Part shown: in pieces, positions 1 through 10,173 of the stretch
Layout: each line of letters opens with the position of its first letter
Numbering within the stretch: position 1 is the stretch's first letter
From: Ilyonectria destructans
Lineage: Eukaryota > Ascomycota > Sordariomycetes > Hypocreales > Nectriaceae
NCBI GenBank assembly: GCA_020740775.1
Contig: JAHEWK010000005.1
Span: forward strand, 1,736,001 to 1,800,000
Direction: 5' to 3'
DNA length: 64,000 nt
Program-made: the position numbers and the translations under genes
Notes under the pieces: model-generated
The model's database searches: none
The model's input: the letters and a program-made list of their open reading frames with translations, nothing else
Told to the model about the DNA's origin: nothing

Positions 1-275
1 AAAGATATTTTATTATTTCTAGAAGGTCAATAAGCTAGACCTAAAAAGTCGGTAACTAGCGTACGGCATCAGGCAGAGACTTTCTCTAAAAGTGAGACTC
101 TGCTACTTCTACTTGTTCTTTAGTTGTAGAACTGGTTTCTATAACACCTAGGTAGGCTCTTCAAGTCTTAACTCTCGCACTTATTCGTGTTAAACACTCG
201 CCAGTTTTGCCTTCATCCATTCTCCGCCGGTTCTAATACCTCTTTTCGTTCCCATTGATTCCGTGACATTTCAAG

Positions 276-1215
276 ATGGCGCACTATGATTCCGAGAGTG
301 AAGACCAGCCTCGCACGGTTCTTTCGGTTCTTGGAGACTTCACTATAGTCGACAGCGAACCACGAATGGTCCTTAAGCTTCATGAACTAGCCGAGGTGGC
401 GCGCCAGTTCGGACCTGGCGGTGTTATGGCCGTTCGTCCCGTGCCAGATCTGCAGTCCGTCGCTCGTGCCAAACGCATCATGGGCAGCGGAGAGTAAGCA
501 TGGAATACAGACATAATCCATGTCCACCGAGGTACTGATCATAGCTAGCGCCAGCGTCTGGACGGGAACCATGTTCGAAGCCCCAGCCGACATGTCTCCC
601 ACATTCATGTTTCCAGTCCGCCTCATCAACAACCTCAACAACAACAGGGCCGAACGATTTTGTATACGCCGCAGGTTTGCCCCCGCAGTGACGGATCTGA
701 AGACAATGGCTGTCTACACGGATGGCGCGTGTGCTTCCAACGGTCTCGCTACGCCGCGTGGTGCCTTTGCCTTTGTCTTCAACCACGCGTCAAATGGCGT
801 GCATGCACGGGCCCTCGAAAACAAAGGCCCAACCGGTGAGGTGCTAACCCATACGAGCAACAGGGCAGAGCTGCGTGCCGTCATCGCCTTTCTCAAATTC
901 CGCGTGTGGTGGGGGGAAGGTTGGAAGCGTATCGTCGTCATCAGTGATTCCGAGTATGTGTGCAAGGGGGCCACGACCTGGCTGCGGAACTGGGCCGGCA
1001 ATAACTGGCGGACTGCGGCTGGTAGACCAGCTGCTAATCGCGATCTCTGGGAGGTGCTGTCTGAGTTGCTGGGGACCTATGCTGAAGGCGGATGCGAGAT
1101 TTCCTTCTGGGCGGTCCCGCGCAGTTGCAACACTCGGGCGGATGCTGCTGCGAAAGCCGCTTGCGAACTCGAGAGTCCTGATGATTTTACTCATGTGAAC
1201 GGTATTCTAGTCTAA
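276..1215 (+). CDS. RNase H-fold protein (ribonuclease H-like, fungal)
   Basis: Two exons, 276..493 and 555..1215, give 292 aa. The donor GTAAGC at 494 overlaps the stop that would otherwise end exon 1; a CTGAT branch-like site sits at 535 and the acceptor CCAG ends at 554, and the phase matches. The C-terminal half carries an RNase H fold with all four acidic residues in order: Asp in YTDGA (about residue 128), Glu in NRAELRA (about 177), Asp in SDSEYV (about 203) and Asp in RADAAAKAA (about 268). Family members cut the RNA strand of RNA:DNA hybrids. Pezizomycotina have many small nuclear or cytosolic proteins of this type beside true RNase H1. No hybrid-binding domain is evident in the roughly 120-residue N-terminal part. 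The domain call is firm. The start and the single intron are inferred; translation could instead begin at the ATG at 520. Confidence 0.8.
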
Positions 1216-1454
1216 TAAGATGTTATTGGCCTCGCACTTAGGCAGGCTAGCCAGTTCAAAGAAAAGAGAGCCAACAACTTAGGGAGGGTTCCAGAATTGA
1301 ACATAGGCAGGCATGTGATAGCATCAAAAATGAGGGAGGTATAGAGAAGGGGGAACATGCCCAGTCCATTATATATAAGTGGTCATGTCCTCAGACTTCA
1401 AACCCAGCCAAAAAGAGAAAGCCTCGCTAACGCTCGCAATCGAAATATAGGAAC
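1216..1454. other. intergenic, RNase H 3' flank and tRNA 3' flank
   Basis: This holds the 3' flank of the RNase H gene and the DNA downstream of the tRNA on the minus strand. No open frame with coding character was found. Confidence 0.6.
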
Positions 1455-1537
1455 AGCCCGATGCGGGGGTCGAACCCGCAACCTTGAGATCGCGTACTCG
1501 TAAGAGTCTCACGCTCTACCGATTGAGCTAACCGGGC
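1455..1537 (-). tRNA. tRNA-Lys(CUU) with a 10-nt intron
   Basis: Read on the minus strand, the acceptor arm starts GCCCGGT and closes with ATCGGGC. The A box TTAGCTCAATCGG, an anticodon arm GAGACTCTTA...TCTC and the B box GGTTCGACCCC are all present. The anticodon is CTT (CUU, lysine). Between the purine after the anticodon and the next A lies a 10-nt insert, CGAGTACGCG, at the canonical position 37/38 for nuclear tRNA introns. The mature tRNA is about 73 nt before CCA addition. Confidence 0.93.
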
Positions 1538-2077
1538 GTGGCTCTTGTTTGATGAGGCTCATCGCTCGATAATTGCGTCCTTGAACCTTCTTGGAATAAC
1601 CAGGTATGCCGTACCGGTCTTGGGTCAGTGAAATTGAAGTTTTGGTAGTTTTCACTATTTCTTCTACCCTGCGTGCCTTCTCGAAGAACAAAGGAACGTA
1701 AGCGTAAGGATGGGAGAGTAGGGTTTGAAACAGAAGTGCCGTCTCCTGGCTGTAAGACTTGCACAAGACAAAATCAAAATCTAACCGGTAAAAGAAATTT
1801 CAAAACTGCGGTCGAATTTCTCTTGCAAGGCAGGTATTTCCAACATGCGCAATGCTGGAACGGGACTACTTTGTCCCAGTGTGTCCATCTTTGTAGGTCT
1901 GGTCGCCTAGAGGCATAGCACGGTTTAAACCTCCTGGCCACACTAGCTCAGTATTTCACCGTGGCAGCGCTTCATCTCAGTTGCGACGGTGACCAAGCTC
2001 TGGATACGGGTTTGGGTAGTCTCCCCACCGATCAGTAACCCAGTGGGGATAGTCGGGATCCTGTATGGCAACTAGTG
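1538..2077. other. intergenic region
   Basis: Upstream flank of the tRNA-Lys gene and downstream flank of the cysteine-rich gene. The short frames here have no recognisable family or coding character. I see nothing else. Confidence 0.5.
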
Positions 2078-3013
2078 TCAGCATAGAATAGGAGCAGAAT
2101 AGAAACGGCCTACATCATCAACCCATGGCATCTTTGACCCTACTTCATTCCACTCCTTCAACCACTCGCTTTCTGGCAGATGGCGTCTCTTACACCAAGT
2201 ACACCTCGCGCGTGTACTTTGAGGAACTTGCGCGCCGCATATGCACCAGAACTCCATCCCCAAGTTTGTCAGCGCCGTGTCTCTCTAGTATGATGGGCCA
2301 TTAGCACTTACACAGCGATCAAATTGGTGATCCAGTATGAGCTTTGAAGGCAGGGATGTACCATCATCCGGGTCCATCTTGGTGTGGTTCGAAAAGTACT
2401 CGAACAAAAATTCAACTTCCTCTGATTCACACCGTGTACAAATCCACCTCTCAAAGATGTCGCAGTCACAGAGCTCGTTGAGGAACTTCCCAGTGACTTC
2501 TTTCTCGGCCGCAGCATCGCACGGCTCGCACAAGCACATGATGTGGCTGAGCTGAAAGGCAGCGTCAAGGTGCGGTCGCCGCTTAGGGCGGTCAAGGGGT
2601 TCGCGAGGATAAGAGCGACACTCCTCACAGAGGTTAATACCGCACTTAATGCATGGAAGGGCACCAGCTTCGTCGCATTTGACGTTGTAGAGGCGTACTT
2701 CGATGGGCTCATCATCGTAGATTTTTCGACGGCTGCCCCAGACATAGGCGTAATCACCAATGTTGTAGGGCTTGCGAAACTCTTGGCGCCTGACGAGGCC
2801 GCGGCCGTCACAGAGGCAATGGCGGCTGAGGGACTTGAAAATCTTGGGTGATTGAAGTATGGATGAGAAGTTAGAGCGATTGGTGAGGGCGAGGTGGTAA
2901 AGGTCCAAAGTTGAGAGCCATGTTGCAAGTGTTGGGAGGATTGCGTAAGAGGAGACAATGTCGGTCAGAGGTGAGCGTGGTGTTGAGGTAGTGGTGATGT
3001 CGACGGCGGCCAT
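2078..3013 (-). CDS. Cys-rich F-box-like protein, function unknown
   Basis: Two exons on the minus strand, 3013..2312 and 2251..2078, give 291 aa. The 60-nt intron starts GTAAGT, has a GCTGAC branch-like site and ends GGAG; joining is in phase and extends a Cys-rich C-terminus. Residues about 15-75 form a hydrophobic, leucine-rich helical stretch like the degenerate F-box at the start of many fungal proteins. Four Cys clusters follow: CIKCGINLCEEC, CLCEPC, CDCDIFERWICTRC, and in exon 2 CICG...CTWCKRRH. These could bind two or more zinc ions. If the F-box call is right it would be an SCF substrate adaptor; that is inference. No close characterised family is recognised. The start lies a little upstream of the hydrophobic region and no earlier in-frame ATG is better. 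Confidence 0.75.
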
Positions 3014-4199
3014 GATGCGGTGTCGTTGATGCAGCTTCTAGGATTAATTGGCACGATCTGTAGACCTGTAAACCCGAGTTGCGATAATTCTTCAGGACAC
3101 GGAGTTGAATAAGCTGCTGACCGACGGGTTGCTGCCTGCAGGTTGTAGCCTTGACATGACCCAGCCAACCAAGATCATTTCGCTCCATGTAGTGGATCTG
3201 CGTGACAACCTCAGCTTAGTCCATGTACCTACCCTATGCGTGCAGTTGGCAGCGCAATTAGGCCAAAAACCTCATATATTATTGTACGGAAGAAAAAGAA
3301 AAAAAATGGATCTAATTAAAATCAGTTTTCTGAACTTTTTCTCGGGTGTATTATTATTATCGTCCTAGGATTCATAATAGATCATCCATTCTGAGTGCCC
3401 TCATTGGGTAATTGTATTATTCTAACACCGACTAGGGCACATTGTTCCTACCTTGAGGAGCAAATTTCATAACATTTTCATACTTGATTATAGCCAGAGT
3501 AACATCTTTATCTCTCTTTGCGTAGAGTTGGCGTGATAAGCGTAATCGTAGCGTTCCCAGTCAGTATGCCCGTCGTTGTATTCCTTGTTTCCCAACCCGA
3601 TATCAGGAAGCTGCGCATCGCCTGGGTTTGGGGTATTTGCCTGACTATCTTCGCAGATCGTCTAGAACATAGTCAGCGAGCGTTTGTGTAGTTACAGTTC
3701 TGGTGAATATCATTAAAAAGCAGCCGACTGGCGCTACCATCTGCCGCGGTGCCATTTCCACATTAACGAGATTGAGCAAGAAAAGACAACACACACATAC
3801 GTTCAGATGACCAGGCCATTGCGCCTCCAGTAGTTGAGGGCAATGATTCCGAGCACAAGGCTTCTGAGGACATGCAACAAGGTTGTAGAGATAGGCTGGC
3901 GACACTGCTCCGGGAGCAAAGTGAGCCAGACAGCCAAACAATTCCGAGTCGCAGAATCTCTATTCAGAACGGAATAAAGGCACGGCCAGCGTTGGAGGAT
4001 TAATATTTTGGAGTGGTTAGGCATGGGAGCACTCACAATCTCGAGGATAAAATCCCACGCGTCCAAAGAATATGAGGCTTCAATCCGTTTATTCTGTATC
4101 AAAAATGGTTTCTTTCTATTCTTTGCACAGACTATCGCGTTACCACAACTCCACATAATCTCTCTATCAAGCTCCGTTCGGACGGCCAGCTTATGTTAA
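3014..4199. other. intergenic region, relatively AT-rich
   Basis: Promoter side of the Cys-rich gene and 3' side of the tyrosyl-tRNA synthetase gene. A 117-codon minus frame (3803..4156) and others here look random: no motif, poor codon choice and no plausible splicing partner. It includes an A/T-rich patch at about 3280-3480. Confidence 0.5.
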
Positions 4200-5635
4200 T
4201 CAGTTCGCTTCCGGCTTGGCTTCTGGCTTCGCTGCTGGCTTCGCTTCTCCCTTAGCTCCAGGGAAACGAGAACCCCTATCCTTGACCTTCTTCTCTTTCT
4301 TGGGTGGAGGCGGGTAGGCCTTCAGAGTAATTTCCTGCCATTCGGTGGAAGCTTGGTAGGCCTCTTGGATCGGAGCCATAAGCTCGTTGAGAGCCTTTGC
4401 TACTGCGGGCTTCAGGATTTGAGGTGATAGCTGTGTAGTTGATTAGCATTTATGACATATTCTGGGCAATGGATAATTAAACATACCACGTCGTTCCTGT
4501 AATCATCATGCATCTGGGCAATGGTGGTGTAAACCAGTGGTTCCAAACCGTCGCGCTCACGGTCAACGCGGAATTCTCGGTTTCCACGCAGATGTGAGGC
4601 AGGGAGGAGAACAAATTCCACAAAGGCCAAAACTCCGTTCTCCTCAACTACCTTAGGAGCCGCCGCCGCTTTCCGGATCTTCTTGGTGACAGCCTCGGGG
4701 GTTTCGAGCAGGTCAATTTTGCTGTCTGTTCGATGTTAGGATGTTCCTAGTGGGTTACAATATCGGTCTTACCTTGGTCACTGGCACTCATCTTACCACC
4801 CTGGAGTCCGGGAACCATGGGGTTGAGGAGATGGGCACGCTGGAACATGTTAGCCAAAATTCACCCGCCCAAGAACAATAAACCTGCCTGCGCGTATCCA
4901 ATCTTAGGTAGCCACTCCTTGGCGGCAGTAAACAACTTGCGCTGGTCAAGACCTGGGACATATTAGTATAGTCGCGGGGTATACGTCGTCAAATAAGACT
5001 CACCTCCAAACTGAGCATCGACACCCAGGTACTGCTCGTCGAGAACTTGAAGAATAGGGTAAAGCAGGCCACTCAGAGGAGCGTTGTCTGTCTGCTTGAC
5101 AACTTCGGCACCGGCCTTCTTGGCGTCGTGCTCCGAGACCAAAGAGCACAGCTTGTAGACATCCATGACATACTCAGGGCTTTTCTGGTAGGAGCTGCCA
5201 AGCACAAACTTGAGCTTGTCGGTGGGCACTCCGACGGCCTGGAGGATTCCGGTTATGGTACGTCGGTAGAATTCGGCGCGGTGTTGGACGAGCTCAATGG
5301 GGGCTTTGAGGTTGTCTAGGAATCCGTGAATGTCGGCGAGGAGCACGGTGACATCGCAGCCGGCAGCCAGGAGCTGGGCGATTTTGATGGCGGGGACGAA
5401 GTAGCCGCAGTGAGGACGACCGGTGGTGGCGGTACCTGGCGAGGCGAAGGTCAGTATCGTTTCGCGGGAGTATAATTGCCGGCAAGGCGGTTCGGGGCGA
5501 ATTAGAGTGCTTACCCCAGTAGATCTTGGGGTTCCCTCCTTCATTGAGGATCTTCTCGATGATCTCGGGGTTGAGGATTTCGGCGAGGTTCTCACGGATG
5601 AGGGCAAGTCGCTCGGCGGGCTCCATGGTGGTCAT
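4200..5635 (-). CDS. TYS1: cytosolic tyrosyl-tRNA synthetase
   Basis: Charges tRNA-Tyr with tyrosine for cytosolic translation. Six exons on the minus strand (5635..5515, 5435..5004, 4952..4888, 4839..4773, 4725..4487, 4430..4200) give 384 aa, the usual size for a eukaryotic TyrRS without an EMAPII-like extension. The class I signature appears as HCGYFVP soon after exon 2 begins, and the KMSKS loop as KMSAS near the exon 4/5 boundary. Family blocks such as NPMVPGL and [11 protein letters not shown] are present. The tail is Lys/Ala/Pro/Glu-rich (KPEAKPEAN) and probably basic enough for tRNA or complex binding. The start is the ATG at 5635 (MTTMEP); a further 23 codons upstream are open but not family-like. 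Intron 3 (4840..4887) appears to use a GC donor (CAG/GCAGGT). There is no mitochondrial targeting sequence. Confidence 0.95.
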
Positions 5636-7572
5636 TGTGCCTCGACTGTAGCGAAGTTGTAACGGCTCGATTGGGCTACAGTGGAAGCGTTCGCGGTCGG
5701 CCACGTCGGTATTTGTAGGAAGAATTTCGCGACTTTGGCGGTTGACTCAGACCTGAGCTTAGTGTTGGCGGGGTCCACGTTCTGGTGGCCGCTTACGCTT
5801 GGAGGGGTATTACAGCCCGACTGTTGATTGGTGGATCTGGCTGATGTAATCACCCGCGTTTATCAGTTATCGCATCGCCTCCCCAAAATAAGCCCACATC
5901 CGCATTTTAGCGGCGGCGAGACCGCAACCCCTGAACTCAGCTGGCTAACAACCGTGGAGGTGGAGGATTGATTCATGAAGCCACAACATATGAGAAGCCA
6001 CAGGTAACTAGCAAGTAGTCTGCTAGTACATCAATTCGTTCACATCATATCGCAGTCCTTCTAGTCACCCTCCACAAGAAACCATCAAACCCCCAAGACA
6101 AACAGTCTAATTCAACATATTCAGAGCAAGGTTTATGTGTCTCTATAAGAACATAGGCCATCTCAGCCCCTTGCTAACCGAAACAATAGTTCTATCCGGG
6201 CAGAAAAGTTGTACAAGCCCGAGGCTACCGATAGTTCGTGATTCAACTCGGTGATCAATTTCACAATTTAAAGGACACCCAGACACCAGTTTTGAAAGAA
6301 ACCAACATCCTCCCTGGATGTTTTAGAAGGGCTGCACCTTACAAGGCAGTCTTCAGACAACAGCGAAGAGTGGTACCCATCCCCCAAATGGTCCGACGCA
6401 ACATTTGATAGCGTGGGCCGCTCCGTAACCCTCATCCTCTCGTGTTGTAAATTGCTCGTTTGTTGCGGGCATTGTTTCACGGGCGTCGTCTCGTCTTATT
6501 ACGAACACCACAAATGTTCCATGAGTTAAATATTTTTAGGTTGGCCCATTTGGATTTATTTGCGAGCCTGAAGCTCTCATTGTATGGGCGTTGCGTTCTG
6601 AAAATCATTAGGAGAACAGTCTAAGTAAGATCGACATCGTTCAGATGCTTGCGCACGCCTTGCAGGTGAATTAAAATGAAATCGACCACCGATCTTACCC
6701 TATCACACTTGAGAATCTTTGGGATGCCTCCGGAGAAAGATTGATCAAGCATTCTAAGAGCAGTGAAAGGCATGCCTCAAGTCTTCATTGCACTGAACGG
6801 TCATGATCTGTCACACGCCACAGAAAACGAAGGTTCCAGGCAACTAAATGGTTGGAGTCGATTGCATTTTAATGGGCGATACAGTCATTGAGTTTTCGTG
6901 TCCAGGCCTGGGTTGGACCAGACCTCTGTTGTCGCATTGCCGGCTACGGCAAAAGTTGAACGAACACTACGCTAATGCGTGGTGCAATAATAACCGATAT
7001 TAAACGTGATATATATGGATAGGATGGCCTCGGCATACGTGGGTGGGTGTGGGAGTTGTGGCTAGATCTTCACGGGGTCAAGTCGGTCTGGGAACTCCAG
7101 GGGCCAAGCGAGGACGATTCGCAGAAGGAACCGTCAACATATACCTTGATTAGGTAGCTAGGCCGCATTGAAGACAATGAGTGGTTCATGCAAATATCGT
7201 TACCCTAATTTAGTTTAATATGCCTTCTCATCTTATTAACTACGGCACACAGTATACCCAGGACGGAACTTCAATTGAGAGTAAACACCTTCGGGCTCGC
7301 ACATGCAACCAAAACATCAATCTTCAAAAAGGCAGTCGAAAGAGAGAAGCTACATACATTCTTTGTGTGTGTGAATCGACAAGAAAAAACCGAGTCCAGT
7401 GGCACCCTGACGCCCGCCCGCAGTTCTGTCGACCCTTCTCTACGCGTATCCCCCCCAACAACCTCAACTAACGCTCCTGTCGACTCGGGTCTCGAAAAAT
7501 AGTAAAAATGGGGAATGGAATATGGGGGATGATAAATAAATGAAAAAGAGAGACACCTCCCAACAAGACTTT
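5636..7572. other. intergenic region, TYS1 promoter and WHI2 3' flank
   Basis: About 1.9 kb without a supported gene. The TYS1 promoter lies in the first several hundred bases. A 70-codon minus frame (6268..6480) and other short frames have no family resemblance. No tRNA or strong repeat was seen. Confidence 0.5.
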
Positions 7573-9195
7573 TTAACGCAAGCCGATAACGCTCATCTCC
7601 AGCGTCCACACCCTTCGGATCCAGACCTTGAGCTTGCCCTCCACGCCCGCAACGTTTTCAAGCTCAACGCCCTCCCACCAGCAGCGCCGGGCGGGCTTGC
7701 GCCAGAAGAGCAGCAGCTTCTGGGCCATACCCATGGCATTGGTGCCCATCTCGTTACCGCGGATGTCGCTGCGGAGGCGCGCAAGTGCAAGACTGCAGAT
7801 GACGGCCTTGTTGGGCTCACCTGCGCGGTGACCCCAGGTGTCGTCATGGTCAAAGCCTCTGTGAAAAGTGTAAGCAATTGGCAATGCTCACGGGTCTGGG
7901 GGACTAGGATGTAGGCTTACCCTGCTGTCAGCATCTCGATAAGATGAGCCTCGGTCGTGCCAGGCTCGTCGCTACGTTTCAGGCCGGAGAAGATGCCGTC
8001 CTGCTGCTGCAAAGCTTGGGCAGCGGCGCGCTTTACCTCGATCATGTTGATCTGGTCAATGTCGGGTCGAGGGGGGATGGCGTAGAAGTCGAGGTCCTCG
8101 CGGAGCACAATGATACCAGCGCGCTTGGCGTCGTCTCGAGGGGCACCTCCGAGAGGCACAACGTCCTCCTCTGGAGGGGAGTTGGGTCCAGAATCTGTAG
8201 GAATAGACTCGGCCACACCCCGGAAGAAGTCGAGCATGTACTGGAGCGAAGCTGGGTCATACTATTATTGCCCATTGTCAGCGAGGTGGTCCAGGTCAGC
8301 CCATGTAATTTGACATACGTCTACTTGCACCACATCGCCATCTGCGAAGCCGCCTGAACGTCCCTCGGGAAAGAGTCCGTTGGGGAATAGGGAGAGCAAC
8401 ACAAACTCAGGCAAAGTGAGCAATTCATCTCGAGAGAGGCAAAATCGGGTACCCCTATTCAGGCCGTTAGTCTCACAGAAACACAGCTGAGCTCATCTCA
8501 TTTGAGAGATACTTACCGTAGGTCCAGGGCAATGGTTTCGTCAGCTCCAACATCTAAGGTCGTCAGTCAGCCAAATTGTCACCTCGCGTAGTCTCCGCCC
8601 TGGGAATCACGATATGCAACTAACCTCCAATGGTATTAACTGGCGGTCCAGCTTGTTGAACCTGAGTAATAATACTCGAGGCTCCTCCGGCGGCAGCCAT
8701 CAGGTACGAGAAAGAGAGGAGGGGACTATCACCCTCCGAGTATGCCGGCGGCGGTTCGGCGTCGTCGTCCTTGCGACTAGAATCCCCCTTGGTATCCCTG
8801 GGGAGTGCGCGCTTGGTCTCAGCGACAGGGTCGCGGAAAGCCCTGGCAGAGTGGTCCGGGTCGAAGGGCCGAGACTCTCGTGGAGCAGAGGGTTCGTATG
8901 CGGGTGCGGCTGCGGAGCCAGATGCCTCTCCTTCAACGACAACAGCGACAAACTTGCCGACGCGCTCGGGGGCGTGGTCGGACTGGGAAAAGAGCGACGA
9001 GAACGGCGGGGGCCGGGACGTGGACGCCTCGGAGGCGGGATACTGCGGCGGCGGGGACTGGTCGCGGCTCAGGAGGATGTGGACCTGGGAATCGGGATCG
9101 GAGGTGTCGAGGTGGCGGATGGACGTGGTCCGGATGCTGCTCGATGCCGACGAGGATGTGGTGGACGGCGTCTTCTTCTCAAACTCCAGGGACAC
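7573..9195 (-). CDS. WHI2: WHI2-like BTB/POZ stress-response regulator
   Basis: In yeast Whi2 works with the phosphatases Psr1/Psr2 in the general stress response and restrains TORC1 under amino-acid limitation. Five minus-strand exons (9195..8625, 8553..8517, 8454..8319, 8261..7921, 7858..7573) give 456 aa. Residues 1 to about 190 are low complexity, Ser/Pro-rich and probably disordered. A BTB fold follows, with family blocks DETIALDLRGTRF, LFPNGLFPEG and DPASLQYMLDFFRG. The C-terminus carries the Whi2 hallmarks LLLFWRKPARRCWW and IRRVWTLEMSVIGLR, close to the yeast protein's end. The disordered N-terminus has two PPxY motifs, PPPQYP and PPPAYS, the kind bound by WW domains of Rsp5/NEDD4 ligases. 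All five exons join in phase through good GT...AG signals. The homology call is firm; the Rsp5 link is inference. Confidence 0.9.
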
Positions 9196-10173
9196 GGACG
9201 GTCCAATACCAGTTTCCTGCGACCCAGACAGTGTGGCGGATTGTGCTATCGCGGGTGCATGCGAGCGTGCGTGCGTGCAGATGCAGGTGGCTGCTGGGAG
9301 CCGTCGGGGAGCAGATGGGACGGATGGGTGGTGTTTCGAGGAGGAGGCGGAGACCGAGGCGGACGAGCACGAGAGAGCTTCACCGGTCTAGGGCGAGCAG
9401 ATGGCGGAGGGAAGAGGGACGAGGCTCAGCAGGCTCGCAGGCGCATGTGGGAAGCAGCACAGAAGGTCGCGGGAGATTGGATCGATCGTCGCAGCTTTCG
9501 TCGGTTGTGTGAGAGATGAGTCGCGGTTCGCGGTTGGCGGTTGGCTGGGGTTGAACAATGGGGAGGCCGAGAGACACAAGACGCCCCCCGGCCGTGTTGC
9601 CCCCATTCGGCGGCTGGGCGGCTGAAGCGTGCTGCTCTGGGCTTCACTCCCCTGAGCCTGGGGGCCGGGGGCCTCTGTGAGCGGAGAGGCTCTCAGCGGG
9701 CCATGGCGCATGGAACCTAAAATTGGGCGCCGCAAGCAGCCAATGGTAGCGCTCGCTACCGACGAGCCGGGGGCCTTAGCCGCCCAGCTTGGGAGGGCTT
9801 CCAGTGGAGTGGAGATGCTGGAGTGCGACAAGCGGGGCGTCACTCGCTGCCCCAGCTACGCAGACGACGTGCTTTGTAGCGACCAGCTGGGACGAGACAT
9901 GCATTGCAACCGCAGCACTCAATGCGTTCAGGTTTGCTCGTCACAACCACCACTGTCAATACCGTCACATCGTCCCATCGTCACATCATGCCTTCTCAGC
10001 CAACCGCCAAACCAGCAATCAATCACGGCGTCCTCGCCCCGGAGCCAGATCGCTGTGGGATCCGACTCATGATGTAAACGATACCTTCCGCCTGCAGCAC
10101 CTACGTGTATCCACACAACACTAATGAATCGGGTTCGAGGGACCATCCGTCTACAGATTTGGAATATGGGCTT
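9196..10173. other. WHI2 promoter and leader, GPATCH1-like 3' flank
   Basis: WHI2 and the next gene share orientation, so this stretch contains the WHI2 promoter and leader. Open frames on both strands here are GC-driven and Arg/Pro/Ser-rich without family resemblance. Nothing else was recognised. Confidence 0.5.

Noticed and set aside
3645..4156. Overlapping minus frames (98 and 117 codons)
   Set aside because: No motif, no consistent splice joining, composition like the surrounding AT-rich intergenic DNA.
8614..9519. 301-codon plus frame
   Set aside because: Antisense to WHI2 exon 1, Gly/Arg-rich, explained by the GC skew of the real gene.
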